Origin: Bacteroidaceae bacterium | GTDB taxonomy: Bacteria; Bacteroidota; Bacteroidia; Bacteroidales; Bacteroidaceae | Direction: 5' to 3' | DNA: 64,000 nt | Assembly: GCA_902362375.1 (NCBI GenBank) | Contig: CABIVS010000003.1 | Coordinates: 99,541 to 163,540 of the forward strand | In this document: piece after piece, positions 47,155 to 56,697 of the stretch | How the letters are laid out: every line of letters starts with the position of its first letter | How positions within the stretch are numbered: the stretch's first letter is position 1 | The notes under the pieces: model-generated | The model's input: the letters and a program-made list of their open reading frames with translations, nothing else | Told to the model about the DNA's origin: nothing | Databases searched by the model: none | Made by a program: the position numbers and the translations under genes

Positions 47155-49035
47155 ATGAAAACAACCCCTTGGATAAAACTATGTAAAGGTGCGGCACTTG
47201 CATTAGCAGTCTCTTACGGACTGACTTATTGCCATACAACTAAAAGCAAGTTGACTTTGGAACAGAAAGGTGATAGCCTGACTGTCATTCACATCACCTA
47301 TCCGGCTAATTATATATTGCTTCCTATAGAAGAGGAAGCAATGGAAAGTCAGGTTCTTCTGGATACAGGAGAGGCTACAGATACCGATATGGATATTCGT
47401 CTGGCACAGACAAAAGTGGACTATTTTGTTCCGCTTGCCTTACCTGCCGGAGCAAAGACTGCTACCGTACGTGTGCGTAATAAATCAAAGGATGCACTTT
47501 GCTGGAAAGAAATCAAACTATCTGATACATTTGATACAGCCAATACAGATAAGTTTCGTCCAGTTTATCACCATACTCCTCTGTATGGTTGGATGAATGA
47601 TGCCAACGGGTTGGTCTATAAAGATGGAGAATATCATTTGTACTTTCAATACAACCCTTACGGTTCCAAATGGGGAAATATGCATTGGGGACATTCCGTC
47701 AGCAGAGATCTTGTGCATTGGGAACACTTGCCTCCGGCTATTGCCCGTGATACATTGGGACATATCTTTTCCGGCAGTTCTGTTGTTGATAAGGAGAATG
47801 TGGCTGGCTATGGAGCGGGGAGTATTCTGGCTTTTTATACTTCTGCTAGTGACAAAAACGGGCAGATCCAATGTCTTGCTTTTAGCAAAGATAACGGACG
47901 GACATTTACTAAATACGAGAAGAATCCCATCCTTTGTCCTTCTGACGGTTTGAAAGATTTCCGCGATCCGAAAGTTTTCCGGTATGAACCGGAAGATAAG
48001 TGGGTTATGATTGTTTCTGCCGATAAGGAAATGCGTTTTTATGACTCTAAGAATCTGAAAGACTGGAATTATATGAGCAGTTTCGGAGAAGGGTACGGAG
48101 TGCAACCTTGTCAGTTTGAATGTCCGGATATGGTGGAACTTCCGATAGATGGAGACATAAATCGTAAGAAATGGGCGTTGATAGTAAACGTGAATCCGGG
48201 ATGCTATTTCGGAGGGAGTGCAACCCAGTACTTTACAGGAAACTTTGACGGAACGAAATTTATTTGTGACAATCAGCCAAATGTCACGAAATGGCTGGAT
48301 TGGGGAAAGGATCATTATGCTACGGTCTGTTTTTCGAACACAAGTGATCGGACGGTTGCCATACCTTGGATGAGTAACTGGCAATATTGCAATATTGTTC
48401 CGACAAAGCAATTCCGTAGTGCCAATGCTTTACCGCGTGAGTTGGGACTTTATACACAAGACGGTGAGCTTTATCTTTCGGCGGCTCCGGTGGCAGAGAC
48501 GAAAACTTTGCGGAAAGAAAACAAGGAGATTCCTTCTTTCACCGTATCCAATGATTATCATATTGATTCTCTACTGACTGATAATAACGGAGCTTATGAA
48601 TTAGCATTGGAGATTACTACCGGCAAAGCGGAGATTATGGGCTTCAGTCTTTTTAATGATAAAGGTGAAAAGGTAGATATCTATTTCAATCTTCCTGAAA
48701 AAAGACTGGTAATGGACCGGACGAAAAGTGGTATCGTAGATTTCGGAAAGAATAGCGTCCCTCATGAAATAGAAGCTCATGACCGTAGAAAGACGACTTC
48801 GATCAATTATATCGATGATTTCGCATTAGCTACCTGGGCGCCGATAAAAAAAGAAAATAAATACGCTTTGGATATCTTTATTGATAAGTGTTCTGTAGAA
48901 ATATTCCTGAATGGAGGAAAAATAGCAATGACGAATCTGGTTTTTCCATCGGAACCATACAACCGTATGTGTTTTTATAGTAAAGGAGGAACGTTCAATG
49001 TTGATTCATTCAATGCGTATCGATTAGGTTTATAA
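47155..49035 (+). CDS. GH32 fructosidase, lipoprotein (BT1765-like)
   Basis: A GH32 enzyme of 626 residues acting on levan or inulin-type fructans. The N-terminus (MKTTPWIKL...GLTYC) looks like a lipoprotein signal. HTTKSK after the Cys has no acidic export signal, which suggests the periplasmic face. An N-terminal beta domain (~30-125, DUF4980-like) precedes the five-bladed propeller (~135-455) and the C-terminal sandwich. The predicted nucleophile is Asp149 in WMNDANG, the transition-state stabiliser Asp271 in FRDPKVF and the acid Glu322 in FECPDM. The family motif is WMNDPNG, so Pro to Ala is unusual next to the nucleophile. Its position matches BT1765 of the levan locus. It has its own promoter L1. 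Confidence 0.9.
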   Translation: MKTTPWIKLCKGAALALAVSYGLTYCHTTKSKLTLEQKGDSLTVIHITYPANYILLPIEEEAMESQVLLDTGEATDTDMDIRLAQTKVDYFVPLALPAGAKTATVRVRNKSKDALCWKEIKLSDTFDTANTDKFRPVYHHTPLYGWMNDANGLVYKDGEYHLYFQYNPYGSKWGNMHWGHSVSRDLVHWEHLPPAIARDTLGHIFSGSSVVDKENVAGYGAGSILAFYTSASDKNGQIQCLAFSKDNGRTFTKYEKNPILCPSDGLKDFRDPKVFRYEPEDKWVMIVSADKEMRFYDSKNLKDWNYMSSFGEGYGVQPCQFECPDMVELPIDGDINRKKWALIVNVNPGCYFGGSATQYFTGNFDGTKFICDNQPNVTKWLDWGKDHYATVCFSNTSDRTVAIPWMSNWQYCNIVPTKQFRSANALPRELGLYTQDGELYLSAAPVAETKTLRKENKEIPSFTVSNDYHIDSLLTDNNGAYELALEITTGKAEIMGFSLFNDKGEKVDIYFNLPEKRLVMDRTKSGIVDFGKNSVPHEIEAHDRRKTTSINYIDDFALATWAPIKKENKYALDIFIDKCSVEIFLNGGKIAMTNLVFPSEPYNRMCFYSKGGTFNVDSFNAYRLGL

Positions 49036-49159
49036 TATAAGGTAGAGGTTTACACAATAGATATTTTCATAGATTCAGTAAGAGCAATGGGTATTAGTTG
49101 CTTAAAGGTTCATAGGTTAGATTTATAAGTTAGGTTTTGTAGATTAGAATTAGGTGTTG

Positions 49160-49196
49160 GTAGCTGTCAGATGTGAAATCCGGCAGCTACTTTTTA
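49160..49196 (+). terminator. Terminator after GH32
   Basis: GTAGCTG (49160-49166) pairs with CAGCTAC (49184-49190) and is followed directly by TTTTTATTT. It ends transcription of the first GH32 gene before the convergent epimerase gene. Confidence 0.7.
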
Positions 49197-49224
49197 TTTG
49201 CCGGGTCTTGTTGGCTATTGTCGA

Positions 49225-50106
49225 TTATTCTTCGATTTCAATTGTATATCCCCCTTGGAATATCTCATCCGGTTGCAGGTGCTGTATCCAGTCTTTATCT
49301 TTATATTCCCCTGTATAATGTGCGCGGTCGCAACGTCCATACCAAGGCTCGATGCAAACAAAAGGAGCATTCTTTGCAGGTGGCGACCAAAGGCCGACTA
49401 CCGGAGCATTGAAGTGTAAACTTAAATAAGCCCGTTTCTCCTTATTAAATAAGGTGACTTTGCGAACCTGGCCGTTTTCCAAGATCAAAGCATCTTTATC
49501 AAAAGTATGAGTATCCAATGGTAACAATCCGTCTGCCAACTCTAAGGAATACTCAACAGAAGGATCAGCGCATCCCTTTTCAGAAATAAGAATATACTTC
49601 AAGCCATCTTTCCTGTCGAATCCGAAGAACCCTCTTTCTAAACTGTTCGCATCAAACTCCGGCCAGTAGAAAGCAGGATGTGCCCCAATCTGAAAATACA
49701 TTTCTTTGTCGCCGGTATTCTTTACTTTCCATATCACCTCAATTTGCTTTCCTTGAATGCGATAACCTATTTCCAGACAGAATGGAAACGGATATTTTTG
49801 CAAAGTCTCTTCATTGCTGATAAGGCGGTAATGTACTTCATTTTCTTTTTCGGAAACAAGCGTAAATTCCATGTCGCGTGCAAATCCATGTTGGGTAAGT
49901 GTATAAGGAATCCCTTCATTGCGATATTCATTTTCCCATACGCTTCCGACAATAGGGAATAGGACAGGAGAGTGACGTTTCCAAAAAGCAGGATCCGCTT
50001 GCCACAGATATTCTTTTCCATTGGCGAAGATGCTGCAAAGTTCCGCTCCATGCGGAGATACTTGAATGGTAAGTTGTTCGTTGGAGATTGTTTTCATATC
50101 GTTCAA
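49225..50106 (-). CDS. Aldose 1-epimerase family protein (LacX-like)
   Basis: A cytoplasmic mutarotase-like protein of 293 residues with no signal peptide. The family motifs are GAELCSI near the N-terminus, LTQHGFARD (first catalytic His region, ~75), IGAHPAFYWP (second His, ~150) and VCIEPWYG (catalytic Glu, ~255). LacX-like epimerases interconvert alpha and beta anomers or related sugar phosphates. The gene lies on the opposite strand between two levan transcription units and lacks the levan promoter motif, so its membership of the regulon is uncertain. ATG 50106 or, three codons later, 50097 could be the start. The 50107-50414 gap beyond it contains levan promoter L2 and no other gene. Confidence 0.85.
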   Translation of the reverse strand: MNDMKTISNEQLTIQVSPHGAELCSIFANGKEYLWQADPAFWKRHSPVLFPIVGSVWENEYRNEGIPYTLTQHGFARDMEFTLVSEKENEVHYRLISNEETLQKYPFPFCLEIGYRIQGKQIEVIWKVKNTGDKEMYFQIGAHPAFYWPEFDANSLERGFFGFDRKDGLKYILISEKGCADPSVEYSLELADGLLPLDTHTFDKDALILENGQVRKVTLFNKEKRAYLSLHFNAPVVGLWSPPAKNAPFVCIEPWYGRCDRAHYTGEYKDKDWIQHLQPDEIFQGGYTIEIEE

Positions 50107-50296
50107 TTTTCAGTTGGTTACAATCGGTAACTGACTTTTTTTATTAATCGTTTTAATTATAACTACTTTTTAAAAGCTTATATCACTACGCAAAGGTAAT
50201 ATTTTCCCACTGACAAGAGAATATCTTCTCCATAATTCTTGTGATGAGAAAAATAATGTATAAAACCCTATAAAATAGCGTTCTATGCAACAAATG

Positions 50297-50351
50297 TTAC
50301 AGCCTTTGAAACATTTTTTTCAGTCGATTGACGTAAATCAACCGTAATTTG
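50297..50351 (+). promoter_or_regulatory. Levan promoter L2 before susC
   Basis: TTACAG (50297-50302), two spacer bases and TTTGAAACA (50305-50313) precede GTAATTTG (50344-50351). The final TTTG starts 43 nt after the first T of TTTGAAACA, as in L1 and L3. The -7 box itself is weaker (first two bases off consensus), so activation may be essential here. Confidence 0.65.
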
Positions 50352-50414
50352 CATTATCGATAAAGATAAAATTCGTACTTTTAATTTAATAACATCAAAC
50401 TAATGCTTAGTATT

Positions 50415-53400
50415 ATGAAGAACAAAAAACTTCTTTGCAGCGTTTGTTTCCTGTTTACTTTCATGTCAGTCCTTTGGGGACAAAACATAACGGTGAAGGG
50501 AAACGTTACTTCTAAAACGGATGGACAGCCGGTCATCGGTGCCTCTGTTGTTGAAGCTTCAGCTACTACTAATGGAACAATTACTGATTTAGATGGTAAT
50601 TTCACCCTTTCGGTTCCGGCTAACTCTACTTTAAAGATTACGTATATTGGTTATAAACCGGTGACCGTAAAATCGGCTACAATCGTTAATGTACTATTGG
50701 AAGAAGACACTCAAATGGTAGATGAAGTGGTCGTAACAGGCTATACTACCCAGCGAAAAGCAGACTTGACCGGTGCTGTTTCCGTAGTAAAAGTAGATGA
50801 AATCCAGAAACAAGGTGAAAATAATCCGGTAAAAGCCCTTCAAGGACGTGTTCCCGGCATGAACATTACTGCTGATGGTAATCCGAGCGGATCGGCTACC
50901 GTACGTATTCGTGGTATTGGTACGTTGAACAACAACGACCCGCTTTATATCATCGACGGTGTTCCTACCAAAGCTGGTATGCACGAATTGAATGGCAATG
51001 ATATTGAATCCATTCAAGTGCTGAAAGATGCAGCTTCGGCCTCTATCTATGGTTCTCGTGCTGCAAATGGTGTTATCATCATTACTACCAAACAAGGCAA
51101 AAAAGGACAGATCAAAGTAAACTTTGATGCTTCGGTTTCTGCTTCCATGTACCAAAGCAAGATGGATGTGCTCAATACGGAACAGTACGGACGTGCCATG
51201 TGGCAGGCCTATGTAAACGATGGCGAGAATCCGAATGGTAATGCCTTGGGATATAACTACAACTGGGGATATAACGCCGATGGAAATCCGGTATTATATG
51301 GTATGAGTCTTTCCAAATATCTGGATTCGAAGAATACGATGCCTGTGGCAGATACTGACTGGTTTGATGAAATCACCCGTACAGGTGTTATCCAGCAATA
51401 CAATCTGTCTGTCAGCAACGGTTCGGAAAAAGGTTCTTCCTTCTTCTCATTGGGCTACTATAAAAACTTGGGCGTTATTAAAGATACGGACTTCGACCGT
51501 TTCTCGGCCCGTATGAACAGCGATTATAAATTAATTGATGATATATTGACTATCGGTCAGCATTTCACATTAAACCGTACTTCGGAAGTGCAAGCTCCTG
51601 GCGGAATTATCGAAACTGCTTTGGATATTCCTTCCGCCATTCCCGTTTATGCTTCGGATGGTTCATGGGGAGGACCGGTAGGAGGATGGCCGGACCGTCG
51701 TAATCCTCGTGCCGTACTCGAATACAATAAAGACAATCGATACACGTACTGGCGTATGTTCGGTGATGCTTATGTGAATCTAAGCCTTTTCAATGGATTG
51801 AATGTACGGTCTACTTTCGGTCTGGACTATGCTAACAAACAAGCCCGTTACTTCACTTATCCTTATCAGGAAGGAACACAGACCAACAACGGCAAGAGCG
51901 CAGTAGAAGCCAAACAGGAACACTGGACCAAATGGATGTGGAATGCCATTGCCACTTATCAGTTGGAGATAGGCAAACATCGTGGAGACGTGATGGCAGG
52001 TATGGAGTTGAACCGTGAAGATGACAGCCATTTCTCCGGATATAAAGAAGACTTCTCTATCCTTACCCCGGATTATATGTGGCCCGATGCAGGTAGTGGT
52101 ACGGCACAGGCTTACGGTGCCGGTGAAGGTTATTCACTTGTCTCTTTCTTCGGTAAAATGAACTATTCTTATGCTGACAGATATCTGCTTTCATTGACTA
52201 TTCGTCGTGACGGTTCTTCCCGCTTCGGTAAAAATCATCGTTACGCTACTTTCCCTTCCGTATCTTTGGGATGGCGCATCACGCAGGAAAACTTTATGAA
52301 AGAGTTGACTTGGCTGGACGATTTGAAACTGCGTGCTTCATGGGGACAGACCGGTAATCAGGAAATCTCCAACCTTGCCCGTTACACGATTTACGCGCCT
52401 AACTATGGTACAACAGATTCCTTCGGAGGTCAGAGCTACGGTACGGCATACGATATTACCGGTTCCAATGGAGGCAGCACTCTACCTTCCGGATTCAAAC
52501 GTAACCAGATCGGAAATGATAATATCAAGTGGGAGACAACCACACAGACCAATGTCGGTATCGACTTCAGCCTGTTCAAACAATCCCTCTATGGTTCATT
52601 GGAATACTATTATAAGAAAACAACCGACATCCTGACCGAAATGGCCGGTGTAGGAGTATTGGGAGAAGGTGGCAGCCGTTGGATTAATTCGGGTGCGATG
52701 AAAAACCAAGGCTTTGAATTCAATCTGGGTTATCGTAACAAGACTGCTTTCGGACTGACTTACGACCTGAACGGAAACATCTCCACCTACCGGAATGAAA
52801 TTCTTGAATTACCGGAGACGGTGGCTGCTAATGGAAAGTTTGGTGGTAATGGAGTAAAGAGTGTAGTCGGACATACTTACAATGCACAAGTGGGTTACAT
52901 TGCCGATGGTATTTTCAAATCACAGGAAGAAGTTGACAATCATGCTACCCAGGAAGGAGCAGCTGTCGGCCGTATTCGCTATCGTGACATCGACCACAAC
53001 GGTGTGATTGATGAAAAAGACCAGGAATGGATTTACGATCCTACTCCTTCTTTCAGCTACGGCTTGAATATCTATCTGGAATATAAGAACTTCGATCTGA
53101 CTATGTTCTGGCAAGGCGTGCAGGGAGTGGATATTATTAGTGACGTGAAGAAGAAAAGCGATTTCTGGAGTGCAGCCAATGTCGGCTTCCTGAACAAAGG
53201 AACCCGTTTGCTCAATGCCTGGTCGCCTACCAATCCGAATTCCAATATCCCGGCATTGACTCGTAGCGATACAAACAATGAACAGCGCGTCTCCACTTAT
53301 TTTGTAGAAAACGGTTCTTTCCTGAAACTGCGCAATATCCAATTAGGATATACAGTTCCGGCAGTCATCTCCAAGAAGTTGAGAATGGAACGCTTGCGTT

Positions 53401-53528
53401 TCTATTGCAGTGCACAAAACCTGCTGACTATCAAAAGTAAGGACTTTACAGGAGAAGATCCGGAGAATCCGAACTTCTCTTATCCGATCCCTGTGAATAT
53501 CACATTCGGACTTAACATCGGATTTTAA
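50415..53528 (+). CDS. susC: SusC-like TonB-dependent levan transporter (BT1763-like)
   Basis: The outer-membrane importer of fructo-oligosaccharides, 1037 residues. A signal peptide ends MSVLWGQ. It is followed by a carboxypeptidase-regulatory-like domain (~25-95; KTDGQPVIGASVVEASATT), the TonB box and plug (MVDEVVVTGY; VRIRGIGTLNNNDPLYIIDG) and the barrel, ending in a terminal Phe. ATG 50415 is preferred over 50403 because it begins the signal peptide MKNKKLLCSVCF. The gene order susC-susD-lipoprotein-GH32 and the neighbouring fructose genes identify it as the levan transporter by analogy with BT1763. The gap to susD is 27 nt. Confidence 0.93.
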   Translation: MKNKKLLCSVCFLFTFMSVLWGQNITVKGNVTSKTDGQPVIGASVVEASATTNGTITDLDGNFTLSVPANSTLKITYIGYKPVTVKSATIVNVLLEEDTQMVDEVVVTGYTTQRKADLTGAVSVVKVDEIQKQGENNPVKALQGRVPGMNITADGNPSGSATVRIRGIGTLNNNDPLYIIDGVPTKAGMHELNGNDIESIQVLKDAASASIYGSRAANGVIIITTKQGKKGQIKVNFDASVSASMYQSKMDVLNTEQYGRAMWQAYVNDGENPNGNALGYNYNWGYNADGNPVLYGMSLSKYLDSKNTMPVADTDWFDEITRTGVIQQYNLSVSNGSEKGSSFFSLGYYKNLGVIKDTDFDRFSARMNSDYKLIDDILTIGQHFTLNRTSEVQAPGGIIETALDIPSAIPVYASDGSWGGPVGGWPDRRNPRAVLEYNKDNRYTYWRMFGDAYVNLSLFNGLNVRSTFGLDYANKQARYFTYPYQEGTQTNNGKSAVEAKQEHWTKWMWNAIATYQLEIGKHRGDVMAGMELNREDDSHFSGYKEDFSILTPDYMWPDAGSGTAQAYGAGEGYSLVSFFGKMNYSYADRYLLSLTIRRDGSSRFGKNHRYATFPSVSLGWRITQENFMKELTWLDDLKLRASWGQTGNQEISNLARYTIYAPNYGTTDSFGGQSYGTAYDITGSNGGSTLPSGFKRNQIGNDNIKWETTTQTNVGIDFSLFKQSLYGSLEYYYKKTTDILTEMAGVGVLGEGGSRWINSGAMKNQGFEFNLGYRNKTAFGLTYDLNGNISTYRNEILELPETVAANGKFGGNGVKSVVGHTYNAQVGYIADGIFKSQEEVDNHATQEGAAVGRIRYRDIDHNGVIDEKDQEWIYDPTPSFSYGLNIYLEYKNFDLTMFWQGVQGVDIISDVKKKSDFWSAANVGFLNKGTRLLNAWSPTNPNSNIPALTRSDTNNEQRVSTYFVENGSFLKLRNIQLGYTVPAVISKKLRMERLRFYCSAQNLLTIKSKDFTGEDPENPNFSYPIPVNITFGLNIGF

Positions 53529-53555
53529 TTCACCTCATTTATAAAACGAACGATT

Positions 53556-55268
53556 ATGAAAAAGATATTATATATAGCAACCATCGGATTTACCTTGCTG
53601 ACAAGCAGTTGTGACGATTTCTTGGATCGTCAGGTTCCGCAGGGCATTGTGACCGGAGATCAGATCGCTTCTCCCGAATACGTGGACAACCTCGTGATTT
53701 CAGCCTACGCCATTTGGGCGACAGGTGACGATATCAACTCTTCTTTCTCTCTTTGGAATTATGATGTACGTTCCGACGATTGTTATAAAGGTGGTTCCGG
53801 AACAGAAGACGGTGGTGTGTTCAACGCATTGGAGATTTCCAAAGGTATCAACACTACAGACTGGAACATCAACGATATATGGAAAAGACTGTATCAATGC
53901 ATCACTCGTGCCAACACAGCCTTACAGTCACTCGACCTGATGGATGAAAAAACTTATCCGCTGAAGAACCAGCGCATTGCTGAAATGAGATTCCTGCGCG
54001 GTCATGCTCACTTTATGTTGAAGCAACTGTTCAAGAAGATTGTTATCGTGAACGATGAAAACATGGACCCGGATGCTTACAACGAGCTTTCGAATACCAC
54101 TTATACCAATAATGAACAATGGCAAAAGATAGCAGACGACTTCCAGTTTGCTTACGATAATCTGCCGGAGATACAAATGGAAAAAGGACGTCCTACCCAG
54201 GCTGCCGCTGCCGCTTATCTGGCAAAGACCTACCTGTATAAGGCTTACCGTCAAGACGGAGTGAACAACAACCTTACCGGCATCAACGAAGAAGACTTGA
54301 AACAGGTGGTGAAATATACCGATCCCCTTATCATGGCCAAAGCCGGTTACGGACTGGAAACTGATTATAGCATGAACTTCCTGCCGCAATACGAAAATGG
54401 TTCAGAATCTGTATGGGCCATTCAGTATTCTATCAACGACGGAACCTACAACGGTAACCTGAACTGGGGAATGGGATTGACAACTCCGCAGATACTCGGT
54501 TGCTGTGATTTCCACAAGCCGAGCCAGAATCTGGTGAATGCTTTCAAAACTGATTCGCAGGGAAAACCGCTGTTCAGCACTTATGATAATGAGAACTACG
54601 AGGTTACGTCAGACAATGTAGACCCCCGTTTATTCCACACGGTAGGTATGCCGGGCTTCCCTTATAAATACAACGAAGGCTACATGATTCAGAAGAATGA
54701 TGACTGGAGCCGTAGCAAGGGACTTTACGGATATTATGTTTCTCTCAAAGAGAATGTAGACCCGGATTGTGACTGTTTGAAGAAAGGTTCTTATTGGGCA
54801 AGTTCTCTGAACCATATTGTCATCCGTTATGCAGACGTATTGCTGATGCGTGCCGAAGCCTTGATACAGTTGAACGATGGACGTATCGCTGACGCTATCT
54901 CACTTATCAATGATGTACGCAGCCGTGCAGCCGGAAGTACCATGCTGATTTTCAATTACAAAGAAGAGTACGGAGTAAACTTCAAAGTAACCCCTTATGA
55001 ACTGAAAGCCTATGCACAGGACGAAGCAATGAAAATGCTGAAATGGGAACGTCGTGTAGAGTTTGGAATGGAAAGCTCACGTTTCTTCGACCTCGTAAGA
55101 TGGGGAGAAGCCAAAGACGTCATCAATGCTTATTATGTAACCGAAGCATCCCGTTGCTCTGTCTACAAGAATGCAGGTTTCACAGAAAATAAGAACGAAT
55201 ACCTCCCTGTTCCATTCGAACAGATCAGTGCTAGTAACGGAAATTATACACAGAATTTCGGTTGGTAA
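53556..55268 (+). CDS. susD: SusD-like levan-binding lipoprotein (BT1762-like)
   Basis: The SusD partner of the levan importer, 570 residues. The signal peptide ends LLTSSC, followed by DDFLDRQVPQG, which has the acidic export signal and the usual SusD opening. Conserved SusD elements include MRFLRGHAHFMLKQLF (TPR helix), AAAAAYLAKTYLYKAYR, and near the end RRVEFGMESSRFFDLVRWG. It forms a lid over the SusC pore and binds levan oligosaccharides by analogy with BT1762. It lies between susC and the surface glycan-binding lipoprotein in one operon. Confidence 0.94.
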   Translation: MKKILYIATIGFTLLTSSCDDFLDRQVPQGIVTGDQIASPEYVDNLVISAYAIWATGDDINSSFSLWNYDVRSDDCYKGGSGTEDGGVFNALEISKGINTTDWNINDIWKRLYQCITRANTALQSLDLMDEKTYPLKNQRIAEMRFLRGHAHFMLKQLFKKIVIVNDENMDPDAYNELSNTTYTNNEQWQKIADDFQFAYDNLPEIQMEKGRPTQAAAAAYLAKTYLYKAYRQDGVNNNLTGINEEDLKQVVKYTDPLIMAKAGYGLETDYSMNFLPQYENGSESVWAIQYSINDGTYNGNLNWGMGLTTPQILGCCDFHKPSQNLVNAFKTDSQGKPLFSTYDNENYEVTSDNVDPRLFHTVGMPGFPYKYNEGYMIQKNDDWSRSKGLYGYYVSLKENVDPDCDCLKKGSYWASSLNHIVIRYADVLLMRAEALIQLNDGRIADAISLINDVRSRAAGSTMLIFNYKEEYGVNFKVTPYELKAYAQDEAMKMLKWERRVEFGMESSRFFDLVRWGEAKDVINAYYVTEASRCSVYKNAGFTENKNEYLPVPFEQISASNGNYTQNFGW

Positions 55269-55294
55269 CCATCAATCTTAAAACAAAGAATAAC

Positions 55295-56680
55295 ATGAAA
55301 TCAATCATAAAACAACTTTATATAATCCTGTTGGTGACTGTAGCATGTCTGACAGCCACGGGATGTAGTGATGACTTCAAATCCAATCTTCGTCTGGACG
55401 GAGATGTATGGGTGAACGCTATCAAGCTGGATGCATACGCGGGAACGATCGATTATCAGAATAAAACAATCGTAGTAGGAGTTCCTTACGATTATGACGT
55501 AACCCGGATGGCAGTCACAGAAATGAATCTTTCCGAAGGAGCTACGGCTAGCATCGCTATCGGTGAGACCATCGACTTTTCTCTTCCCGTATCTTTGACA
55601 GTGAAGAATGGTGATGTACAAATGAGCTACACGATTACCGTGAAGAGAGATGAAGCGAAGATTCTGACCTTCAAGCTGAATGATACTTATGTGGGTAAAG
55701 TAGACCAGTTATCCAAAACGATATCTGTGGTTGTGCCGCTGACGGTGGACATCACCCAGTTGAAAGCTACATTTGCCGTATCAGATGGAGCCACTGTGAC
55801 TCCGGCATCCGGAAGTATCCAGGACTTTACAAATCCTGTTACCTATACGGCAACTTACCGTTCGGCAGTTACTCCTTATGTAGTGACAGTCACTCAAGGA
55901 AATGTGATTCCGACTGCTTTTGTCGGTACAGCTTCTTCCGTGAGCCAGCTGACAAGTCCTGAAGAAAAAGCCGCTGCCCAATGGATGATGGATAATATAT
56001 CAATGTCCGAATATATCTCGTTCAAAGATATAGTAGATGGAAAAGTTGATTTAGGTAAATATACCGCAATCTGGTGGCACTTCCACGCAGATAATGGCGA
56101 CAATCCTCCTTTGCCGGACGATGCAAAAGCAGCCGTAGAGAAGTTTAAAGTCTATTACCAGAATGGTGGTAACCTTCTATTGACCCGCTACGCAACTTTC
56201 TATATTAAGGACCTTAGCATTGCAAAAGATGAATGTGTACCGAACAACAGTTGGGGAAGAAACGAAGACTCACCCGAAATCGTTGATGGACCATGGAGCT
56301 TCCCGATTACCGGCAACGAATCACATCCGTTATTCCAGAATTTAAGATGGAAAGATGGTGACCAAACAAGAGTCTATACCTTTGATGCAGGTTACGCGAT
56401 TACCAATAGCACAGCCCAATGGCATATCGGAACAGACTGGGGAGGTTATGAGGATCTGGACGCATGGCGTAACCTAACAGGAGGAATCGATGTGGCATGC
56501 GGAGACGACGGTGCGGTAATCATTGCCGAATTCGAGCCGCGCTCCAATAGTGGACGTACGATCTGCATCGGTTCCGGTTGTTACGACTGGTATGGTAAAG
56601 GAGTAGACGCTTCTGCCGACTACTACCACTATAACGTAGAGCAAATGACTCTGAATGCAATCAACTACTTATGTAAATAA
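55295..56680 (+). CDS. Levan surface glycan-binding lipoprotein (BT1761-like)
   Basis: A 461-residue lipoprotein from ATG 55295; the longer frame begins at a TTG inside susD and is unlikely. The signal peptide ends TATGC, and SDDFKSN follows as a surface-export signal. Two immunoglobulin-like DUF5018-type repeats occur at ~35-115 and ~120-200 (each with YVVTV or YTITV endings). A C-terminal domain at ~205-460 (DUF4960-like; YTAIWWHFHADNGDNPP; NGGNLLLTRYATFY) is followed by the stop. No catalytic motif is seen. By position it corresponds to BT1761, a levan-binding surface protein, and should help keep the polymer near SusC/D and the endo-levanase. Confidence 0.85.
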   Translation: MKSIIKQLYIILLVTVACLTATGCSDDFKSNLRLDGDVWVNAIKLDAYAGTIDYQNKTIVVGVPYDYDVTRMAVTEMNLSEGATASIAIGETIDFSLPVSLTVKNGDVQMSYTITVKRDEAKILTFKLNDTYVGKVDQLSKTISVVVPLTVDITQLKATFAVSDGATVTPASGSIQDFTNPVTYTATYRSAVTPYVVTVTQGNVIPTAFVGTASSVSQLTSPEEKAAAQWMMDNISMSEYISFKDIVDGKVDLGKYTAIWWHFHADNGDNPPLPDDAKAAVEKFKVYYQNGGNLLLTRYATFYIKDLSIAKDECVPNNSWGRNEDSPEIVDGPWSFPITGNESHPLFQNLRWKDGDQTRVYTFDAGYAITNSTAQWHIGTDWGGYEDLDAWRNLTGGIDVACGDDGAVIIAEFEPRSNSGRTICIGSGCYDWYGKGVDASADYYHYNVEQMTLNAINYLCK

Positions 56681-56697
56681 AAGAATAAGCGATAATT

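Noticed and set aside
49225..50106. Assigning the epimerase-like gene to the levan regulon
   Set aside because: It lacks the TTTGAAACA promoter motif and is on the other strand, so position alone is weak evidence.
55262..56680. TTG start of the levan-binding lipoprotein inside susD
   Set aside because: ATG 55295 directly precedes a lipoprotein signal peptide, while the extra residues are polar and would block secretion.
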